A stretch of DNA of 64,000 nt from Bacillus sp. BHET2 (GCF_005938125.1 NZ_VCQN01000002.1:186001-250000), one strand, 5' to 3'; counted from the stretch's first letter, positions 16,873-28,539 are shown. A program made the numbers and translations. Notes: generated from the sequence alone by a model not told the origin.

Positions 16873-19137
16873 TTATACTTGCGGTTCGTCAGACCATGTT
16901 TTCTTTTCTTTTACAGTTTTGATTGTTCCATTTTTCTTCAGTTCTTTTTTCTTCATCACCAGCCATACTTGAGAAGCAATGAATACGGAAGAATAAGTAC
17001 CTGAAATCAATCCGACTAATAGAGCAATGGAGAAGTTGCGAATGGATTCACTACCAAAGATCATTAAGGCGATAACTGTGATCACCACGGTTAATACCGT
17101 ATTAACCGAACGGCCCATTGTTTGTCTGATACTTTGGTTCACAACATCTTCAATATCTTTATCCGTTTTCAAGCGGCGCTTCTTATGCAAGTTTTCCCTT
17201 AGCCTGTCGAAGGTGACAATCGTATCATTTATCGAATAACCGACAATCGTCAAGACGGCTGCAATGAAGGTGATATCAACTTCCAGTCTTGTTAAGCTGA
17301 AGAACGCAATGATAAAGAATGCATCATGCATGAGAGCAAGAATTGCTCCGACAGCCATTCGCCATTCAAATCGGAACGTAACATAAATAATGATCCCAAT
17401 CGAAGCTATCGCCACAGCTTTCATGGCGTTCAGGGCAAGTTCCTTCCCAATGACAGGAGAAACGGTACTGATACTCGGCTCTGCTCCATAAAGCTTGTTA
17501 AAGTGATCCTTTAACTTAGCAATGTCGTCCTTGTTTAAGTCATCAGTATAGCGAACCACGGCAATATTTTCTTTGTCCCCTGAAATGACTACATCTTCAG
17601 AAGGCAACTTCATTTCCTTTAGTTCATCTTGGACTTCCTCAGTCTTCAAACTCTGATCAGCCAGGATTTCCATACGTGAACCACTGACAAAGTCGATCCC
17701 CAGATTCAGTCTGAAGATGGCCAGAATGATAATACCCGCTGTGATCAGTACAGCTGAAAGCGTGAAGAACTTCTTACGTTGTGCAGCAAAATCAAAGCGG
17801 TCGAATCGAGTCGGCAGATCCAGTGTATCGTAATTCTCCGCCAAATCTTTGATTTCTGTTTGCTTGACACCAAACCAGCCCGGCATTTTATTAAAGATGC
17901 GGCTGTTTACCCAAAGGCCGAGTAATAGGCGTGAACCCCATACCGCTGTGATGAAACTTGTAAGGATACTGATGATCAGCATCGTTGCAAATCCTCTAAC
18001 CGAACTTGTTCCATAGAAGAATAGAACTGCAGCTGCAAGCATCGTTGTCACGTTCGCATCAAGGATCGTTAAGAATGAAGATTTATTTCCTGCCTGGAAT
18101 GCAGAACGTATCGGTTTTCCGACCCGCATTTCTTCTTTGATCCGTTCATAGGTAATGATATTCGCATCGACGGCCATTCCGACCCCGAGGATAAGTGCTG
18201 CGATCCCAGGGAGTGTCAGGACCCCATTCATCAGTTCGAATACTAATAGAATTAAGTAAATGTAAACAGATAGTGTAATCGTTGCGATTAATCCAGGGAA
18301 GCGGTAGTACGCAATCATGAATAAGAAAATGATGGCGATCCCGATGATTCCCGCAGTGACTGTTTTATCTAGTGCCTGCTGACCAAATTGTGCTCCCACA
18401 GAGGTTGAGTATTTCTCCTCTAGTTTGACTGGAAGTGCCCCTGCATTCAGTAAGGACGCCAGATTCTGGGCACGCTCCACTGTGAAATTCCCTTCAATGA
18501 TGACTTCATCTGAATTAATCGGTTTATTAACCGCTGGGTCAGATAAAAATTTCGGGTCTTTCTTTCCCGCTTCGGCTTGATAAGAATCTTTTCCTTCCTC
18601 GAAATCCAACCAGATCACCAGTTGATTCTGAGGAGCCATTGCATAAATATCTTTCGTTAGTTCATAAAATTTCGAGCGATCTTTTAATTTCAATGAAACA
18701 ATCGGATTGTTCTTGTTGTCAAACGTCTGCTTCGCAGAACCGGATGCAAGATCCGATCCGTCCAGACGGATTTTATCGTTTACGTCGCGGAACGTAAGAT
18801 TTGCTTGAGTGGAAAGAATTTCTCTTGCCTGGTTCTGGTCTTCCACCCCAGCAAGTTGAACACGGATTCGGTTTCCGTCTTCAATTTGGATATTAGGTTC
18901 ACTTACACCCAATACGTTAATACGCTTGTCCAATGCATCGGCTGTATTGGCAACAGTTTCTTTTGTGACTTCCCCGTCTTTTTTAAGCGGTTGAACTTCG
19001 TAAAGAACTTCAAACCCACCTTGCAGGTCCAACCCTAATTTAATATTATCAATAATACTCTTCGTTGTTCCTCCCATAGTACCTGCAAGTAATACCACAA
19101 GTATAAAGAAGGCAATTATTCGGCCACGCTTTACCAT
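16873..19137 (-). CDS. secDF: Fused protein translocase subunit SecDF
   Basis: A 754-residue natural fusion of SecD and SecF with 12 membrane segments, using the proton motive force to pull secreted proteins after SecA/SecYEG. The SecD half has GLDLQGGFEV near residue 35 and a large P1 domain; the SecF half starts near 450 with GIDFVSGSR. The fused form is normal for Bacillus. ATG follows AAGGAGGAT. The gene stands alone on the strand between comN and the CDF gene. Confidence 0.97.
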   Translation of the reverse strand: MVKRGRIIAFFILVVLLAGTMGGTTKSIIDNIKLGLDLQGGFEVLYEVQPLKKDGEVTKETVANTADALDKRINVLGVSEPNIQIEDGNRIRVQLAGVEDQNQAREILSTQANLTFRDVNDKIRLDGSDLASGSAKQTFDNKNNPIVSLKLKDRSKFYELTKDIYAMAPQNQLVIWLDFEEGKDSYQAEAGKKDPKFLSDPAVNKPINSDEVIIEGNFTVERAQNLASLLNAGALPVKLEEKYSTSVGAQFGQQALDKTVTAGIIGIAIIFLFMIAYYRFPGLIATITLSVYIYLILLVFELMNGVLTLPGIAALILGVGMAVDANIITYERIKEEMRVGKPIRSAFQAGNKSSFLTILDANVTTMLAAAVLFFYGTSSVRGFATMLIISILTSFITAVWGSRLLLGLWVNSRIFNKMPGWFGVKQTEIKDLAENYDTLDLPTRFDRFDFAAQRKKFFTLSAVLITAGIIILAIFRLNLGIDFVSGSRMEILADQSLKTEEVQDELKEMKLPSEDVVISGDKENIAVVRYTDDLNKDDIAKLKDHFNKLYGAEPSISTVSPVIGKELALNAMKAVAIASIGIIIYVTFRFEWRMAVGAILALMHDAFFIIAFFSLTRLEVDITFIAAVLTIVGYSINDTIVTFDRLRENLHKKRRLKTDKDIEDVVNQSIRQTMGRSVNTVLTVVITVIALMIFGSESIRNFSIALLVGLISGTYSSVFIASQVWLVMKKKELKKNGTIKTVKEKKTWSDEPQV

Positions 19138-19267
19138 TATGTATAGATCCTCCTTGCCGTTTTAAAAACCATACGAACTATGTGCTTAAAAAAGTAATAT
19201 AATTCCTGAAACCTTCAACATTATCATTATCTACGAGAACGAAAAGAGTGTCAATTTCTTTTCCGGG

Positions 19268-19588
19268 CTATTTTCCATTCTTATTGGGATGGAGAAGTTC
19301 ATTCAACTCTTCCTCATTCACCTCTGCAAACCAATTTGGAGACCTGTATGCTTCCATTGTTTCAAAGCTCATATACTCTCCAGGCTTGACCGTTAACACA
19401 TCACTCACTAACTGAAAGAATTTTGCATCTGTTTCTGGTTTCTTCCATTTCTTCTTCGTTAAGTATGACCAAAGACGGTCAACGTCTGCTTTTCCATAGC
19501 CAAGAATATCAAATTCTTCTACTTTACTTACAAGCGCAGGTACTAACGATTCATAAAAACGGTCATAAGGATGCTGATTATTCTTCAT
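19268..19588 (-). CDS. comN: Post-transcriptional regulator ComN (YrzD)
   Basis: A 106-residue acidic protein with no membrane segment, starting MKNNQHPYDRFYESL. It matches the Bacillus post-transcriptional regulator family (ComN), which in B. subtilis raises translation of comE mRNA and so competence. Location between secDF and spoVB is the same as in B. subtilis. Good candidate for coordinating DNA uptake, but whether this organism is competent is not shown here. Confidence 0.85.
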   Translation of the reverse strand: MKNNQHPYDRFYESLVPALVSKVEEFDILGYGKADVDRLWSYLTKKKWKKPETDAKFFQLVSDVLTVKPGEYMSFETMEAYRSPNWFAEVNEEELNELLHPNKNGK

Positions 19589-19713
19589 TCCTCGGTCACC
19601 CCATCTGAGCTATATTTAGCCGGAATTGTTCACTACTTGTCATGCTTTGTCCACCCTTGTGCATATACATCATTGTATACGATAATACCAATTTTGAGAA
19701 GGCAGGGAATTTT

Positions 19714-21264
19714 ATGTCAAAATTTCTTAAAGGCACCATGATTTTAATGATGGCAGCCTTTATAACTAGAATATTAGGGTTCGTAAACCGGATCGTCGTC
19801 GCCAGATTTATCGGTGAAGAAGGCGTCGGTCTGTTTATGATGGCATTCCCTACCCTTATACTCGTCATCACGATCACTCAACTCGGCCTCCCTGTGGCGA
19901 TCTCAAAGAATGTAGCGGAAGCTGAATCCAAAGGGGATACCCGGAAAGTAAAAAAAATATTGGTGGTCTCTTTATCCATTACCATGGGTCTTTCCATCAT
20001 TTTCACTCCGGCTCTCATTCTTCTTGCACCATATTTAACAGACGTATTATTCACTGACGACCGGATTTATTATCCACTGGTTGCCATCGCTCCGATCATA
20101 CCGATCGTTGCGGTTTCTTCTGTCATCAGAGGGTATTTCCAAGGCAGACAGAACATGAAGCCTTCCGCCTATTCTCAAGTGATCGAGCAAGTGGTCCGGA
20201 TTACCCTCATTGCTTTATTGACCAAAACGTTCCTTCCGTACGGAATCGAATATGCAGCGGCAGCAGCCATGGTGGCTTCTGTGTTAGGTGAACTCGCGTC
20301 TCTACTCTATCTGTTCGCAAGCTTTAAAATAAGGAAAAAGTTTAAGGTCAGACGTAATTTCTTCAAGTCGATTCGAAACGGAAGGGAAACGTTTAATGAA
20401 CTGATGAGCGTTGCCTTACCTGCAACCGGTAGCCGGATGATAGGTTCCATCGCTTGGTTTTTTGAGCCGATTGTGGTGGCCCATAGTCTTGCACTGGCAG
20501 GAGTGGCCGCATCGATGGCAACGAAACAATATGGATCCTTGACAGGATACGCCCTCCCTCTTTTGTTCTTACCATCCTTTGTTACCCTTTCATTATCTCA
20601 ATCACTTGTACCAGCTATAAGCGAAGCTAACTCTCACAAAAATTTCTTTTTGATTGAACATAGGCTTCAGCAGGCTCTCAGGTTCTGCTTGATCACAGGG
20701 GGGATCTCAGTCGTCATCCTCTATATTTATGCCAAACCCCTCATGCTAGTCATGTACGGAAGTGAGAACGGGGCAAGCTTCTTGATGATCATGGCTCCCT
20801 TCTTTTTATTTTATTATTATCAGGGGCCGCTTCAAGCGGTTTTACAGGCCTTGAATCTGGCTAGGGCCGCCATGATCAATAGCTTAATCGGTGCAGTGGT
20901 GAAGACTGGGGTCATATTCGTCCTTGCTTCTCAACCGTCATTCGGTATCAATGGTGCAGCATTAGGAATTGTGACAGGATTTATGCTCGTAACACTCCTT
21001 CACCTACTAACCATTCTTAAACATATCCCAATGACAATCTACGCCTGGGATTACGCAAAGACTATCTTTGTCCTATTGGTAACGGGTTTATGGGGACACT
21101 ACTCATATCTTTATCTATTTTCAAGCGAACATTCTATCTTCCGTTTGCTATTTGGAGTTACATCTTCCACGATTGTGTATGTCGCTCTCTCAATAGCCTT
21201 CAAATTGATTGTAAAAAGTGACCTCGCCCGAATTCCATTCATTCGGCGATTCATCATACTATAA
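19714..21264 (+). CDS. spoVB: Stage V sporulation protein B (MOP-family lipid flippase-like)
   Basis: A 516-residue polytopic membrane protein (about 14 segments) of the MurJ/SpoVB/Wzx superfamily, needed for spore cortex formation; it probably moves a peptidoglycan precursor. The start MSKFLKGTMILM at 19714 is preceded by a GGGA site; the longer frame from 19642 has no ribosome binding site. NRIVVARFIGEEGVGLF near 25 is a family hallmark. It is transcribed against its neighbours, and I did not see a clear sigma-E promoter. Confidence 0.94.
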   Translation: MSKFLKGTMILMMAAFITRILGFVNRIVVARFIGEEGVGLFMMAFPTLILVITITQLGLPVAISKNVAEAESKGDTRKVKKILVVSLSITMGLSIIFTPALILLAPYLTDVLFTDDRIYYPLVAIAPIIPIVAVSSVIRGYFQGRQNMKPSAYSQVIEQVVRITLIALLTKTFLPYGIEYAAAAAMVASVLGELASLLYLFASFKIRKKFKVRRNFFKSIRNGRETFNELMSVALPATGSRMIGSIAWFFEPIVVAHSLALAGVAASMATKQYGSLTGYALPLLFLPSFVTLSLSQSLVPAISEANSHKNFFLIEHRLQQALRFCLITGGISVVILYIYAKPLMLVMYGSENGASFLMIMAPFFLFYYYQGPLQAVLQALNLARAAMINSLIGAVVKTGVIFVLASQPSFGINGAALGIVTGFMLVTLLHLLTILKHIPMTIYAWDYAKTIFVLLVTGLWGHYSYLYLFSSEHSIFRLLFGVTSSTIVYVALSIAFKLIVKSDLARIPFIRRFIIL

Positions 21265-21276
21265 TTTCACATCAGG

Positions 21277-21311
21277 AAAAAACTCCTCAATGGGACGTTG
21301 AGGAGTTTTTT
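21277..21311. terminator. Bidirectional terminator between spoVB and DUF421 gene
   Basis: A perfect hairpin with arms AAAAAACTCCTCAA and TTGAGGAGTTTTTT around seven bases, serving both convergent genes. Confidence 0.9.
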
Positions 21312-21316
21312 ATGTA

Positions 21317-21961
21317 CTAATGATTTTTTTCATCAATATAAAATTCCCCGTTTTGAAAGCTGCAGAAAGAGATCTCTTTCAAATCCTTAAATCCCCGATC
21401 CCTTAATTCCTTCCGTAACCAGAAAGCTGTTTTCCCAATCATATCCAGATGGGTGGTTTGAACCTGTCCATCCAACACTAACGGTAGCGTCAATGAATGG
21501 GGTGTATCTTTGTCTTTCTTAATCACAGATAGTTTGCCAGAGGGCTCTAATATGGCGAATTCAACATCTGCCAGATTAAAGATATCCTTTTCTCTTAATT
21601 GTAGCAGTAAATCATCATAATTATATCGCTGTTTCTTCATCACATTATCATCAATTTTGCCGTTATGAATAATAACCGAAGGCTTTCCATCCAATAGCTC
21701 CCGGAATGATTTCGATCTCAGGGAAAACCATGCAAACAGGACTTGAATGAGGACGATGACCCCCATGGGCAATACTGTATGTATGATAGGGTCATTGGGT
21801 TGTTCAATGGCCATGACCGCCATTTCAGCGATCATCATGAATACGACCAAATCTAATATGCTTAATTCCCCGATTTCTCTTTTTCCCATAATCCTGAAGA
21901 TAAAGATAATTAAAACGTATAGAAAAAGAGTGCGAATAATAATAATAAACGATTCCTCCAC
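21317..21961 (-). CDS. DUF421 (YetF/YrbG-type) membrane protein
   Basis: A 214-residue protein with three N-terminal membrane helices and a C-terminal YetF-like cytoplasmic domain. The segments FRIMGKREIGELSILDLVVF and RDRGFKDLKEISF are typical. The frame can be extended to an ATG at 21988, but AGGAGGG lies seven bases before a GTG at 21961, so that start was chosen. Location next to spoVB matches B. subtilis yrbG. YetF relatives act in spore germination or membrane insertion, but the role of this one is unknown. Confidence 0.85.
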   Translation of the reverse strand: MEESFIIIIRTLFLYVLIIFIFRIMGKREIGELSILDLVVFMMIAEMAVMAIEQPNDPIIHTVLPMGVIVLIQVLFAWFSLRSKSFRELLDGKPSVIIHNGKIDDNVMKKQRYNYDDLLLQLREKDIFNLADVEFAILEPSGKLSVIKKDKDTPHSLTLPLVLDGQVQTTHLDMIGKTAFWLRKELRDRGFKDLKEISFCSFQNGEFYIDEKNH

Positions 21962-22030
21962 TACTTTTCCCTCCTGTACACATGTCATTATATAGTATCA
22001 ACAGAAGGGGAAAATAAATCGGAGGAATAA

Positions 22031-23326
22031 TTATCCACCCATAAAGGGTCTGATGTATTTGAAATAGACATAAATAGTGGAAACAGCAAGGGAAATGATA
22101 GTGACCGGGACTCCAATCAGTAAATAGTGATAAAACTTAATATGTACATTCTCCTTAGAGGCAAGCCCTGCAATGACGAGATTTGAAGAAGATCCAAGTA
22201 AAGTACCATTCCCACCCAGGCAGGCGCCGAGAGCCAATGACCACCATAAAGGATCCATATTAACCATACCGAACTCACCAAATTCCTGTATGACAGGAAT
22301 CATAGCTGCAACAAACGGGATATTATCGACAACTGCTGATAATATGCCTGTTCCCCACAAGATGACAAATGCCGTTTTCTTCATATCCCCATCGGTTGCC
22401 CTCAGAATTTCCCGAGCAATCTCATCAATGAATCCAGCCTCTTCAATCCCACCGACAAGAAGGAATAATCCCATAAAGAAAAACAGCGTCCCCCATTCCA
22501 CCTCTCTTAAAATCTTCTCAGGTGGATAAATTTTCTCTAGAAGCAGCATGAGCAGAACTGCTCCAGCCAAGGAAACCGTGGTCACATCGAGGTGAAAGAT
22601 TGGATACACGGAAAAGCCCACTAACACTAACGCAAGTACAAACATGGACTGGAACAACCCTCTGTTTTTCTGCAAATACTCTTTAGGGTTGATTCCTTTC
22701 AGAAGTAGCTTCCTGTCTTCCTTTACATGTAGTACTTCCTTATACAGAACACACATGATTAACAGCGTCACTACATATACCATCAAAACAACAGGTAATA
22801 AATTTTCAAGAAAGGCATTGAACGTAAAGTGCTTGACTGCCTGACCGATCATCATATTCGGTGGATCGCCAATCAGGGTTGCAGTCCCCCCTATATTACA
22901 AGAAAGGATCGTCATAATGAGAAAGGGAATGGGTGGCAGTTCAAGGATCCTTGTCAGTTTAAACAAAATCGGCACCAATAACATAGCGATCGTCACATTG
23001 GCCAAAAATGCAGACCCAAGAGCCGCAAGAGTAGAAAAAAGGACAAGAAGAGCCAGTCCATTCCCGTTCACCAACTGTGCGATGAGGATGGCAATATACT
23101 CGAATACACCCGTCTTACTCGTTATCGTTACGATGAGCATCATGGAAAACAATAAGGTGATGGTTTTCCAATCAATATACGTAAACAGGGCCTTCTCAAT
23201 TGGAAAAGCCCCAATTAATAGCATGGCGACTCCTCCGGTCATGGCAGCCAATACCCGATTCCACTTCTCTGTCATCAACAGGATATATACAGAAACGAAC
23301 ACGATTAATACAATCATCGGAGACAT
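22031..23326 (-). CDS. ArsB/NhaD-family (SLC13-like) anion or cation transporter
   Basis: A polytopic membrane protein of about 431 residues with 11-12 hydrophobic segments, belonging to the ion transporter superfamily. Features are CNIGGTATLIGDPPNMMIG near 145 and NPxx-like GGNGTLLGSSSNLVIAG near 392; the repeated GGT-x-IGDPPN / GNGTLxG-SSN elements are the discontinuous helices of ArsB/NhaD proteins. The ATG at 23326 is preceded by AGGAGG; the longer frame from 23359 is less likely. Substrate (arsenite, sodium or dicarboxylate) cannot be decided; no arsR or arsC is nearby. Confidence 0.85.
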   Translation of the reverse strand: MSPMIVLIVFVSVYILLMTEKWNRVLAAMTGGVAMLLIGAFPIEKALFTYIDWKTITLLFSMMLIVTITSKTGVFEYIAILIAQLVNGNGLALLVLFSTLAALGSAFLANVTIAMLLVPILFKLTRILELPPIPFLIMTILSCNIGGTATLIGDPPNMMIGQAVKHFTFNAFLENLLPVVLMVYVVTLLIMCVLYKEVLHVKEDRKLLLKGINPKEYLQKNRGLFQSMFVLALVLVGFSVYPIFHLDVTTVSLAGAVLLMLLLEKIYPPEKILREVEWGTLFFFMGLFLLVGGIEEAGFIDEIAREILRATDGDMKKTAFVILWGTGILSAVVDNIPFVAAMIPVIQEFGEFGMVNMDPLWWSLALGACLGGNGTLLGSSSNLVIAGLASKENVHIKFYHYLLIGVPVTIISLAVSTIYVYFKYIRPFMGG

Positions 23327-23463
23327 AGTCACAGCTCCTCCTTCTCCAGGAAGTTTCATACTAGTCTATGAGGCTTGACCAGAGAAAATTTCTAGTCTTT
23401 TTCTTGTGGAGGGTGAATATGCTTGTACTAATACGGAATAAAATTCATTAGGATAGAAGGGGG

Positions 23464-23859
23464 ATGACCGCCATCGAAGCAAAAAAAATGGGTGGTGCCG
23501 TACTTTACGGAGCAACCACCATATTTGTCATAGCGATTATCGCAAGCCTATTATTCTCTTTACTGCTCCGGTTTACTAATCTTACGGAAAACTCAATCAC
23601 GTTATTTGTTACGATCATTTCATTTCTTTCTTTATTCATCGGGGGATTTATGTCTGGTGGGAAAGGAAAGACTAAAGGATGGGTGCTGGGAGGCTCGACA
23701 GGTCTTATTTACACCCTGGTCATATTCTTATTTCAATACTTGGGGTATGATAGTCTATTTTCAGTGGAACAGCTCATCTACCACGGCTGCTACATCCTCA
23801 CAGCCATGATGGGCGGTATTCTTGGTGTGAACATGAGTGGAGGTACAAGAGGAAATTAG
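23464..23859 (+). CDS. yrzE: TIGR04086-family membrane protein (YrzE)
   Basis: A 131-residue protein with four membrane helices that lies between spoVB/yrbG and yajC as in B. subtilis. It contains GGAVLYGATTIF and a glycine-rich GGFMSGGKGKTKGW loop. Start ATG at 23464 follows AAGGGGG closely; a downstream ATG (MGGAVL) is a possible alternative. The function is unknown. Confidence 0.8.
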   Translation: MTAIEAKKMGGAVLYGATTIFVIAIIASLLFSLLLRFTNLTENSITLFVTIISFLSLFIGGFMSGGKGKTKGWVLGGSTGLIYTLVIFLFQYLGYDSLFSVEQLIYHGCYILTAMMGGILGVNMSGGTRGN

Positions 23860-23873
23860 CCTACTCTAAACAA

Positions 23874-23920
23874 AAAAGAGGGTCCCTCCCAAAGTGCCAA
23901 GGCACATTGAGGAGGAACCC
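23874..23920. terminator. Bidirectional terminator between yrzE and yajC
   Basis: Imperfect hairpin with GGGTCCCTCC and GGAGGAACCC outer arms and TGCC/GGCA inner pairs; T tracts on both sides. Confidence 0.75.
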
Positions 23921-23928
23921 TTTCTTTA

Positions 23929-24198
23929 TTATACTTGTTCAGCTTTAACAACTTCTCTGATCGAATTACGATCATATGTAAGACGGCTGCCGTCACCACA
24001 TAGAATGACTATTTTACCTTCTTCAATGGCATCGATTGATCCATGTAAGCCACCGATTGTGATGATTCTATCACCCTTCGCAAGCTCATTTTGCATTTTA
24101 GAGATCGTTTTTTGACGCTTTTGCTGAGGACGAATCAGTAAAAAGTAAAACAGTACGAACATTAATATCAAAGGTAGAATTGTTCCTAAACTTCCCAT
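23929..24198 (-). CDS. yajC: Preprotein translocase subunit YajC
   Basis: An 89-residue protein with a single N-terminal membrane helix (about 6-22) followed by the hallmark FLLIRPQQKRQK and a small beta domain with GDRIITIGG. YajC associates with SecDF. It follows tgt by about 40 bases, as in most bacteria (queA-tgt-yajC), and ends at a bidirectional terminator. Confidence 0.95.
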   Translation of the reverse strand: MGSLGTILPLILMFVLFYFLLIRPQQKRQKTISKMQNELAKGDRIITIGGLHGSIDAIEEGKIVILCGDGSRLTYDRNSIREVVKAEQV

Positions 24199-24240
24199 TC
24201 TTTTTCCCCTCCTTTCAAATGTTTATTTATAGCATGGCTT

Positions 24241-25425
<1,185 letters not shown>

Positions 25426-25436
25426 TCAGCAAATCT

Positions 25437-26462
25437 CTATTTAATAAACATCGCGTCGCCAAAACTGAAGAAACGGTATTTTTCTTTGACGGCTGTTTCA
25501 TAGGCATGCATGACGTTTTCTTGACCGGCAAACGCGCTGACCAGCATGATCAGGGTCGATTTCGGTAAATGAAAATTCGTTATCAAGCCATCAATCCCTT
25601 TAAACTCATATCCAGGATAAATGAATATATTGGTCCAGCCATTCTCCTCTATGAAGCTCCCGTGCTTAGTAGCAATGGTTTCAAGAGTTCGGGTCGATGT
25701 TGTTCCCACCGTAATAATCCGTCCTCCATTTGCTTTCACCTCGTTTAGAAGGCGGGCGGTCCCCTCAGATACTTGATAGAACTCGGCATGCATATCGTGA
25801 TCCTCAATCGTATCAACTGACACAGGTCTGAACGTTCCCAACCCTACATGAAGCGTGATAAATGCAATATGTACACCCTTCGCTCTCAGTTCATCCAACA
25901 GTTCTTCCGTAAAGTGAAGGCCAGCTGTCGGTGCGGCTGCCGAACCTCTTTCCCGGGCAAATACCGTTTGATAGCGGTCCTGTTCTTCCAACCGTTCACG
26001 AATGTATGGAGGAAGTGGCATCTCACCCAGATCATCCAGAACCTCATAGAAGATCCCTTCATACTGAAATTCAAGGATTCTCCCACCATGTTCTTTTAGA
26101 CCCACACAGGTTGCTTTTAATTGACCGTCACCGAACACAATCTCCGTTCCCACACGAATCCGTTTGGCAGGTTTCACAAGGGTCTCCCACCTGTCTCCGT
26201 CCTCCTGCTTCAACAATAGCACTTCAATGTTGGCACCCGTATCTTCTTTTTGTCCAAAAAGACGGGCAGGTAGTACTCTCGTGTCATTTAATACGAGGCA
26301 ATCCCCTTTTTGAAGGTAATCAACGATATGCTTAAAGTGGCGATGGTCCATGGACCCATCTTCTTTATCTAACACCATTAATCTACTTTCAGAGCGATTT
26401 TCCAGAGGAGTCTGGGCAATCAATTCTTCCGGTAAATGAAAATCAAAATCTTCTACTTTCAC
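25437..26462 (-). CDS. queA: S-adenosylmethionine:tRNA ribosyltransferase-isomerase QueA
   Basis: A 341-residue enzyme that transfers the ribosyl group of SAM to preQ1-34, giving epoxyqueuosine. N-terminal [14 protein letters not shown] and central [14 protein letters not shown] are family signatures. GTG start with TAGGTGA six bases upstream. Acts after Tgt; queC/D/E/F must lie elsewhere. Confidence 0.97.
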   Translation of the reverse strand: MKVEDFDFHLPEELIAQTPLENRSESRLMVLDKEDGSMDHRHFKHIVDYLQKGDCLVLNDTRVLPARLFGQKEDTGANIEVLLLKQEDGDRWETLVKPAKRIRVGTEIVFGDGQLKATCVGLKEHGGRILEFQYEGIFYEVLDDLGEMPLPPYIRERLEEQDRYQTVFARERGSAAAPTAGLHFTEELLDELRAKGVHIAFITLHVGLGTFRPVSVDTIEDHDMHAEFYQVSEGTARLLNEVKANGGRIITVGTTSTRTLETIATKHGSFIEENGWTNIFIYPGYEFKGIDGLITNFHLPKSTLIMLVSAFAGQENVMHAYETAVKEKYRFFSFGDAMFIK

Positions 26463-26501
26463 AGTATGTCACCTAGCTTATTAAAATCTCACTCATGAGT
26501 C

Positions 26502-26708
26502 CTATTTAAATCGTCCAATAATATAAAAGACAACCGAAAGTATAACACTTAACAGGATAGAAGTCATAAGTGGAAAATAAAATGTTGTATTTTCTTTTTT
26601 TACGATGATATCCCCAGGAAGCTTACCTATTTTAATAAATTGCATAAGGAAACCAATGATAAGAATGATTCCACCAATAATCATCAATAATTTAGGCAAC
26701 CCCGTCAC
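26502..26708 (-). CDS. DUF2905 small membrane protein
   Basis: A 68-residue protein with two membrane helices (about 5-25 and 44-64) and the family hallmark GKLPGDI between them, followed by a short basic stretch. The GTG start overlaps the ruvB stop by four bases (GTGA), so it is coupled to ruvB. The function is unknown. It sits between ruvB and queA, as commonly in Bacillales. Confidence 0.85.
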   Translation of the reverse strand: MTGLPKLLMIIGGIILIIGFLMQFIKIGKLPGDIIVKKENTTFYFPLMTSILLSVILSVVFYIIGRFK

Positions 26709-27706
26709 TTGTTCGGCACCTCCAATTGAAAATGTTCGTACACGAGATGAGTCACAATCCTACCTCTAGGTGTCCGTTGGATGAATCCAATTTGCAAAAG
26801 GAAAGGCTCGTATACATCTTCAATTGTATGGGACTCTTCACCGATGCTTGCTGCAATGGTATCGAGTCCAACAGGTCCGCCACGGAAGCGCTCAATGATC
26901 CCTTTCAGTAGCTTATGATCGATATGATCAAGACCCAGCTTATCCACTTGAAGAAGCTCTAGTGCTTCCCGAGAAAGAGTGGTGGTAATATCACCATTCC
27001 CTTTCACTTGGGCAAAATCCCTTACACGTCGTAATAAGCGATTGGCAATCCGCGGGGTTCCCCTGGAGCGTCGGGCCAATTCTTCAGACGCAGTTGCTTC
27101 GATTGCTGTGTTTAAGATCGTAGCCGTCCGCTGAACAATTTCATTTAATTGCTCCTCATTATAATATTCCAAACGGCATAAAACACCAAATCGATCGCGC
27201 AGCGGGGCAGAGAGTGCACCTGCACGAGTCGTGGCCCCCACCAATGTGAAAGGAGGGAGATCTAAACGAACAGAACGTGCACTGGGGCCATTCCCAATGA
27301 CAATATCTAAACAAAAGTCTTCCATTGCAGGATACAGAACCTCTTCAATGGCTCGAGGCAAACGGTGGATCTCATCGATGAACAACACATCACCAGGCTC
27401 AAGTGCCGTCAGCACTGCAGCTAAATCCCCGGGTCTCTCGATGGCTGGTCCACTCGTTGTGCGCATGTTCACGCCCATTTCATTTGCAATGACAGCCGCA
27501 AGGGTCGTTTTACCCAATCCTGGTGGACCGTAAAGGAGGACATGATCGAGGGTTTCTTGTCGCATCTTTGCCGCTTCAATGAAAACCTCCAGATTATTCT
27601 TCACTTTATCTTGCCCAATATATTGTTTTATTGTCTGTGGACGCAAGGAATATTCAAAGGAATCCTCATTTATTTCTGATTCACTTGATACGATTCTTTC
27701 TTCCAA
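26705..27706 (-). CDS. ruvB: Holliday junction branch migration helicase RuvB
   Basis: A 333-residue AAA+ motor that drives branch migration with RuvA. Walker [12 protein letters not shown] near 60, Walker B FIDEIHR near 109, sensor 1 GATTRAG near 155, arginine finger region [15 protein letters not shown] near 215, and the winged-helix C-terminus with RTPRGRIVT. The length is standard. Operon ruvA-ruvB-DUF2905-queA-tgt-yajC. Confidence 0.98.
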   Translation of the reverse strand: MEERIVSSESEINEDSFEYSLRPQTIKQYIGQDKVKNNLEVFIEAAKMRQETLDHVLLYGPPGLGKTTLAAVIANEMGVNMRTTSGPAIERPGDLAAVLTALEPGDVLFIDEIHRLPRAIEEVLYPAMEDFCLDIVIGNGPSARSVRLDLPPFTLVGATTRAGALSAPLRDRFGVLCRLEYYNEEQLNEIVQRTATILNTAIEATASEELARRSRGTPRIANRLLRRVRDFAQVKGNGDITTTLSREALELLQVDKLGLDHIDHKLLKGIIERFRGGPVGLDTIAASIGEESHTIEDVYEPFLLQIGFIQRTPRGRIVTHLVYEHFQLEVPNK

Positions 27707-27734
27707 ATAGATCTCCCCCTTTCGAAGAATCCAC

Positions 27735-28346
27735 TTATTTCAATAGAAGCTGAAGAGCTTTCCTGATGATTTCGTCAGACGTAAGGCCTTCCCCTTTTAG
27801 CTTAGGAGTGATTTTCTTGATTTCCCGTTCAGAATACCCCAACGCTTTGAGGGCCAGAATCGCTTCATCAAATGCATCATCTTTCCCACCTGAAACATCT
27901 CTTTCCTCAGGATCCGAGAATAAATTCGGAAAATAATCTGGCACTACATCCTGCAGCTTCCCTTTTAAATCAAGGATCATCTGACGAGCCGTCTTCTTAC
28001 CCACACCTGGAAACTTCGTTAAGAAGCTCTCATTCTCTTCTTCAATGGCTGTAATTACCTGCTGAGGGGCACCAGACGCCAAAATCGCCAAAGCCCCCTT
28101 GGGACCAATCCCGGAAACATTTAATAGTTTCATAAAGAGTAACTTCTCTTCGATTGCCAGGAACCCGTAAAGGGCTATAAGGTCTTCCCTCACATGTTGA
28201 TATGTAAAAATCTGAATCTCTTGATTTTGATACTTTGAATAAACAAACGGGTTCGCGGTATATAGTTGATACCCGATTCCATTATTCTCCACAACGACAT
28301 ACTCGGGACCCACTTGACTAACCGTCCCTCTTATATATTCATACAT
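27735..28346 (-). CDS. ruvA: Holliday junction DNA helicase RuvA
   Basis: A 203-residue protein with an N-terminal OB domain ([20 protein letters not shown]), two helix-hairpin-helix motifs ([11 protein letters not shown] and [13 protein letters not shown]) and a C-terminal three-helix domain that contacts RuvB. It forms the tetrameric junction-binding core. A possible LexA box lies upstream at 28475-28488. Confidence 0.98.
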   Translation of the reverse strand: MYEYIRGTVSQVGPEYVVVENNGIGYQLYTANPFVYSKYQNQEIQIFTYQHVREDLIALYGFLAIEEKLLFMKLLNVSGIGPKGALAILASGAPQQVITAIEEENESFLTKFPGVGKKTARQMILDLKGKLQDVVPDYFPNLFSDPEERDVSGGKDDAFDEAILALKALGYSEREIKKITPKLKGEGLTSDEIIRKALQLLLK

Positions 28347-28474
28347 TCCATTCGCTCCCTATGTGCTCACATGATCACTATTTTATCTAACGTCCGTCAT
28401 GCTTCTCTAAAAAGTCATATAAAACCTATTGTATCATATCACTATTTAAAATGGAGGGAAAGATAGGCCGAAAT

Positions 28475-28488
28475 CAAACACTTGTTCT
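28475..28488. promoter_or_regulatory. Possible LexA (DinR) box upstream of ruvAB
   Basis: CAAACACTTGTTCT matches the Gram-positive SOS box CGAACN4GTTCG at 8 of 10 fixed positions. It lies about 130 bases before ruvA, whose homologue is SOS-induced in bacilli. It is rather far from the start, so the call is tentative. Confidence 0.4.
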
Positions 28489-28539
28489 AAGTTTACCGGA
28501 TTCCAGAAAGGCTTGGGGAGGGGAACGAAGATGATAAAA

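Noticed and set aside
19642..19713. N-terminal extension of SpoVB
   Set aside because: No ribosome site at 19642; the ATG at 19714 gives the usual family N-terminus.
22031..23326. Arsenic-resistance locus
   Set aside because: The permease fold fits ArsB, but arsR, arsC or arsA are absent nearby, so arsenite export cannot be claimed.
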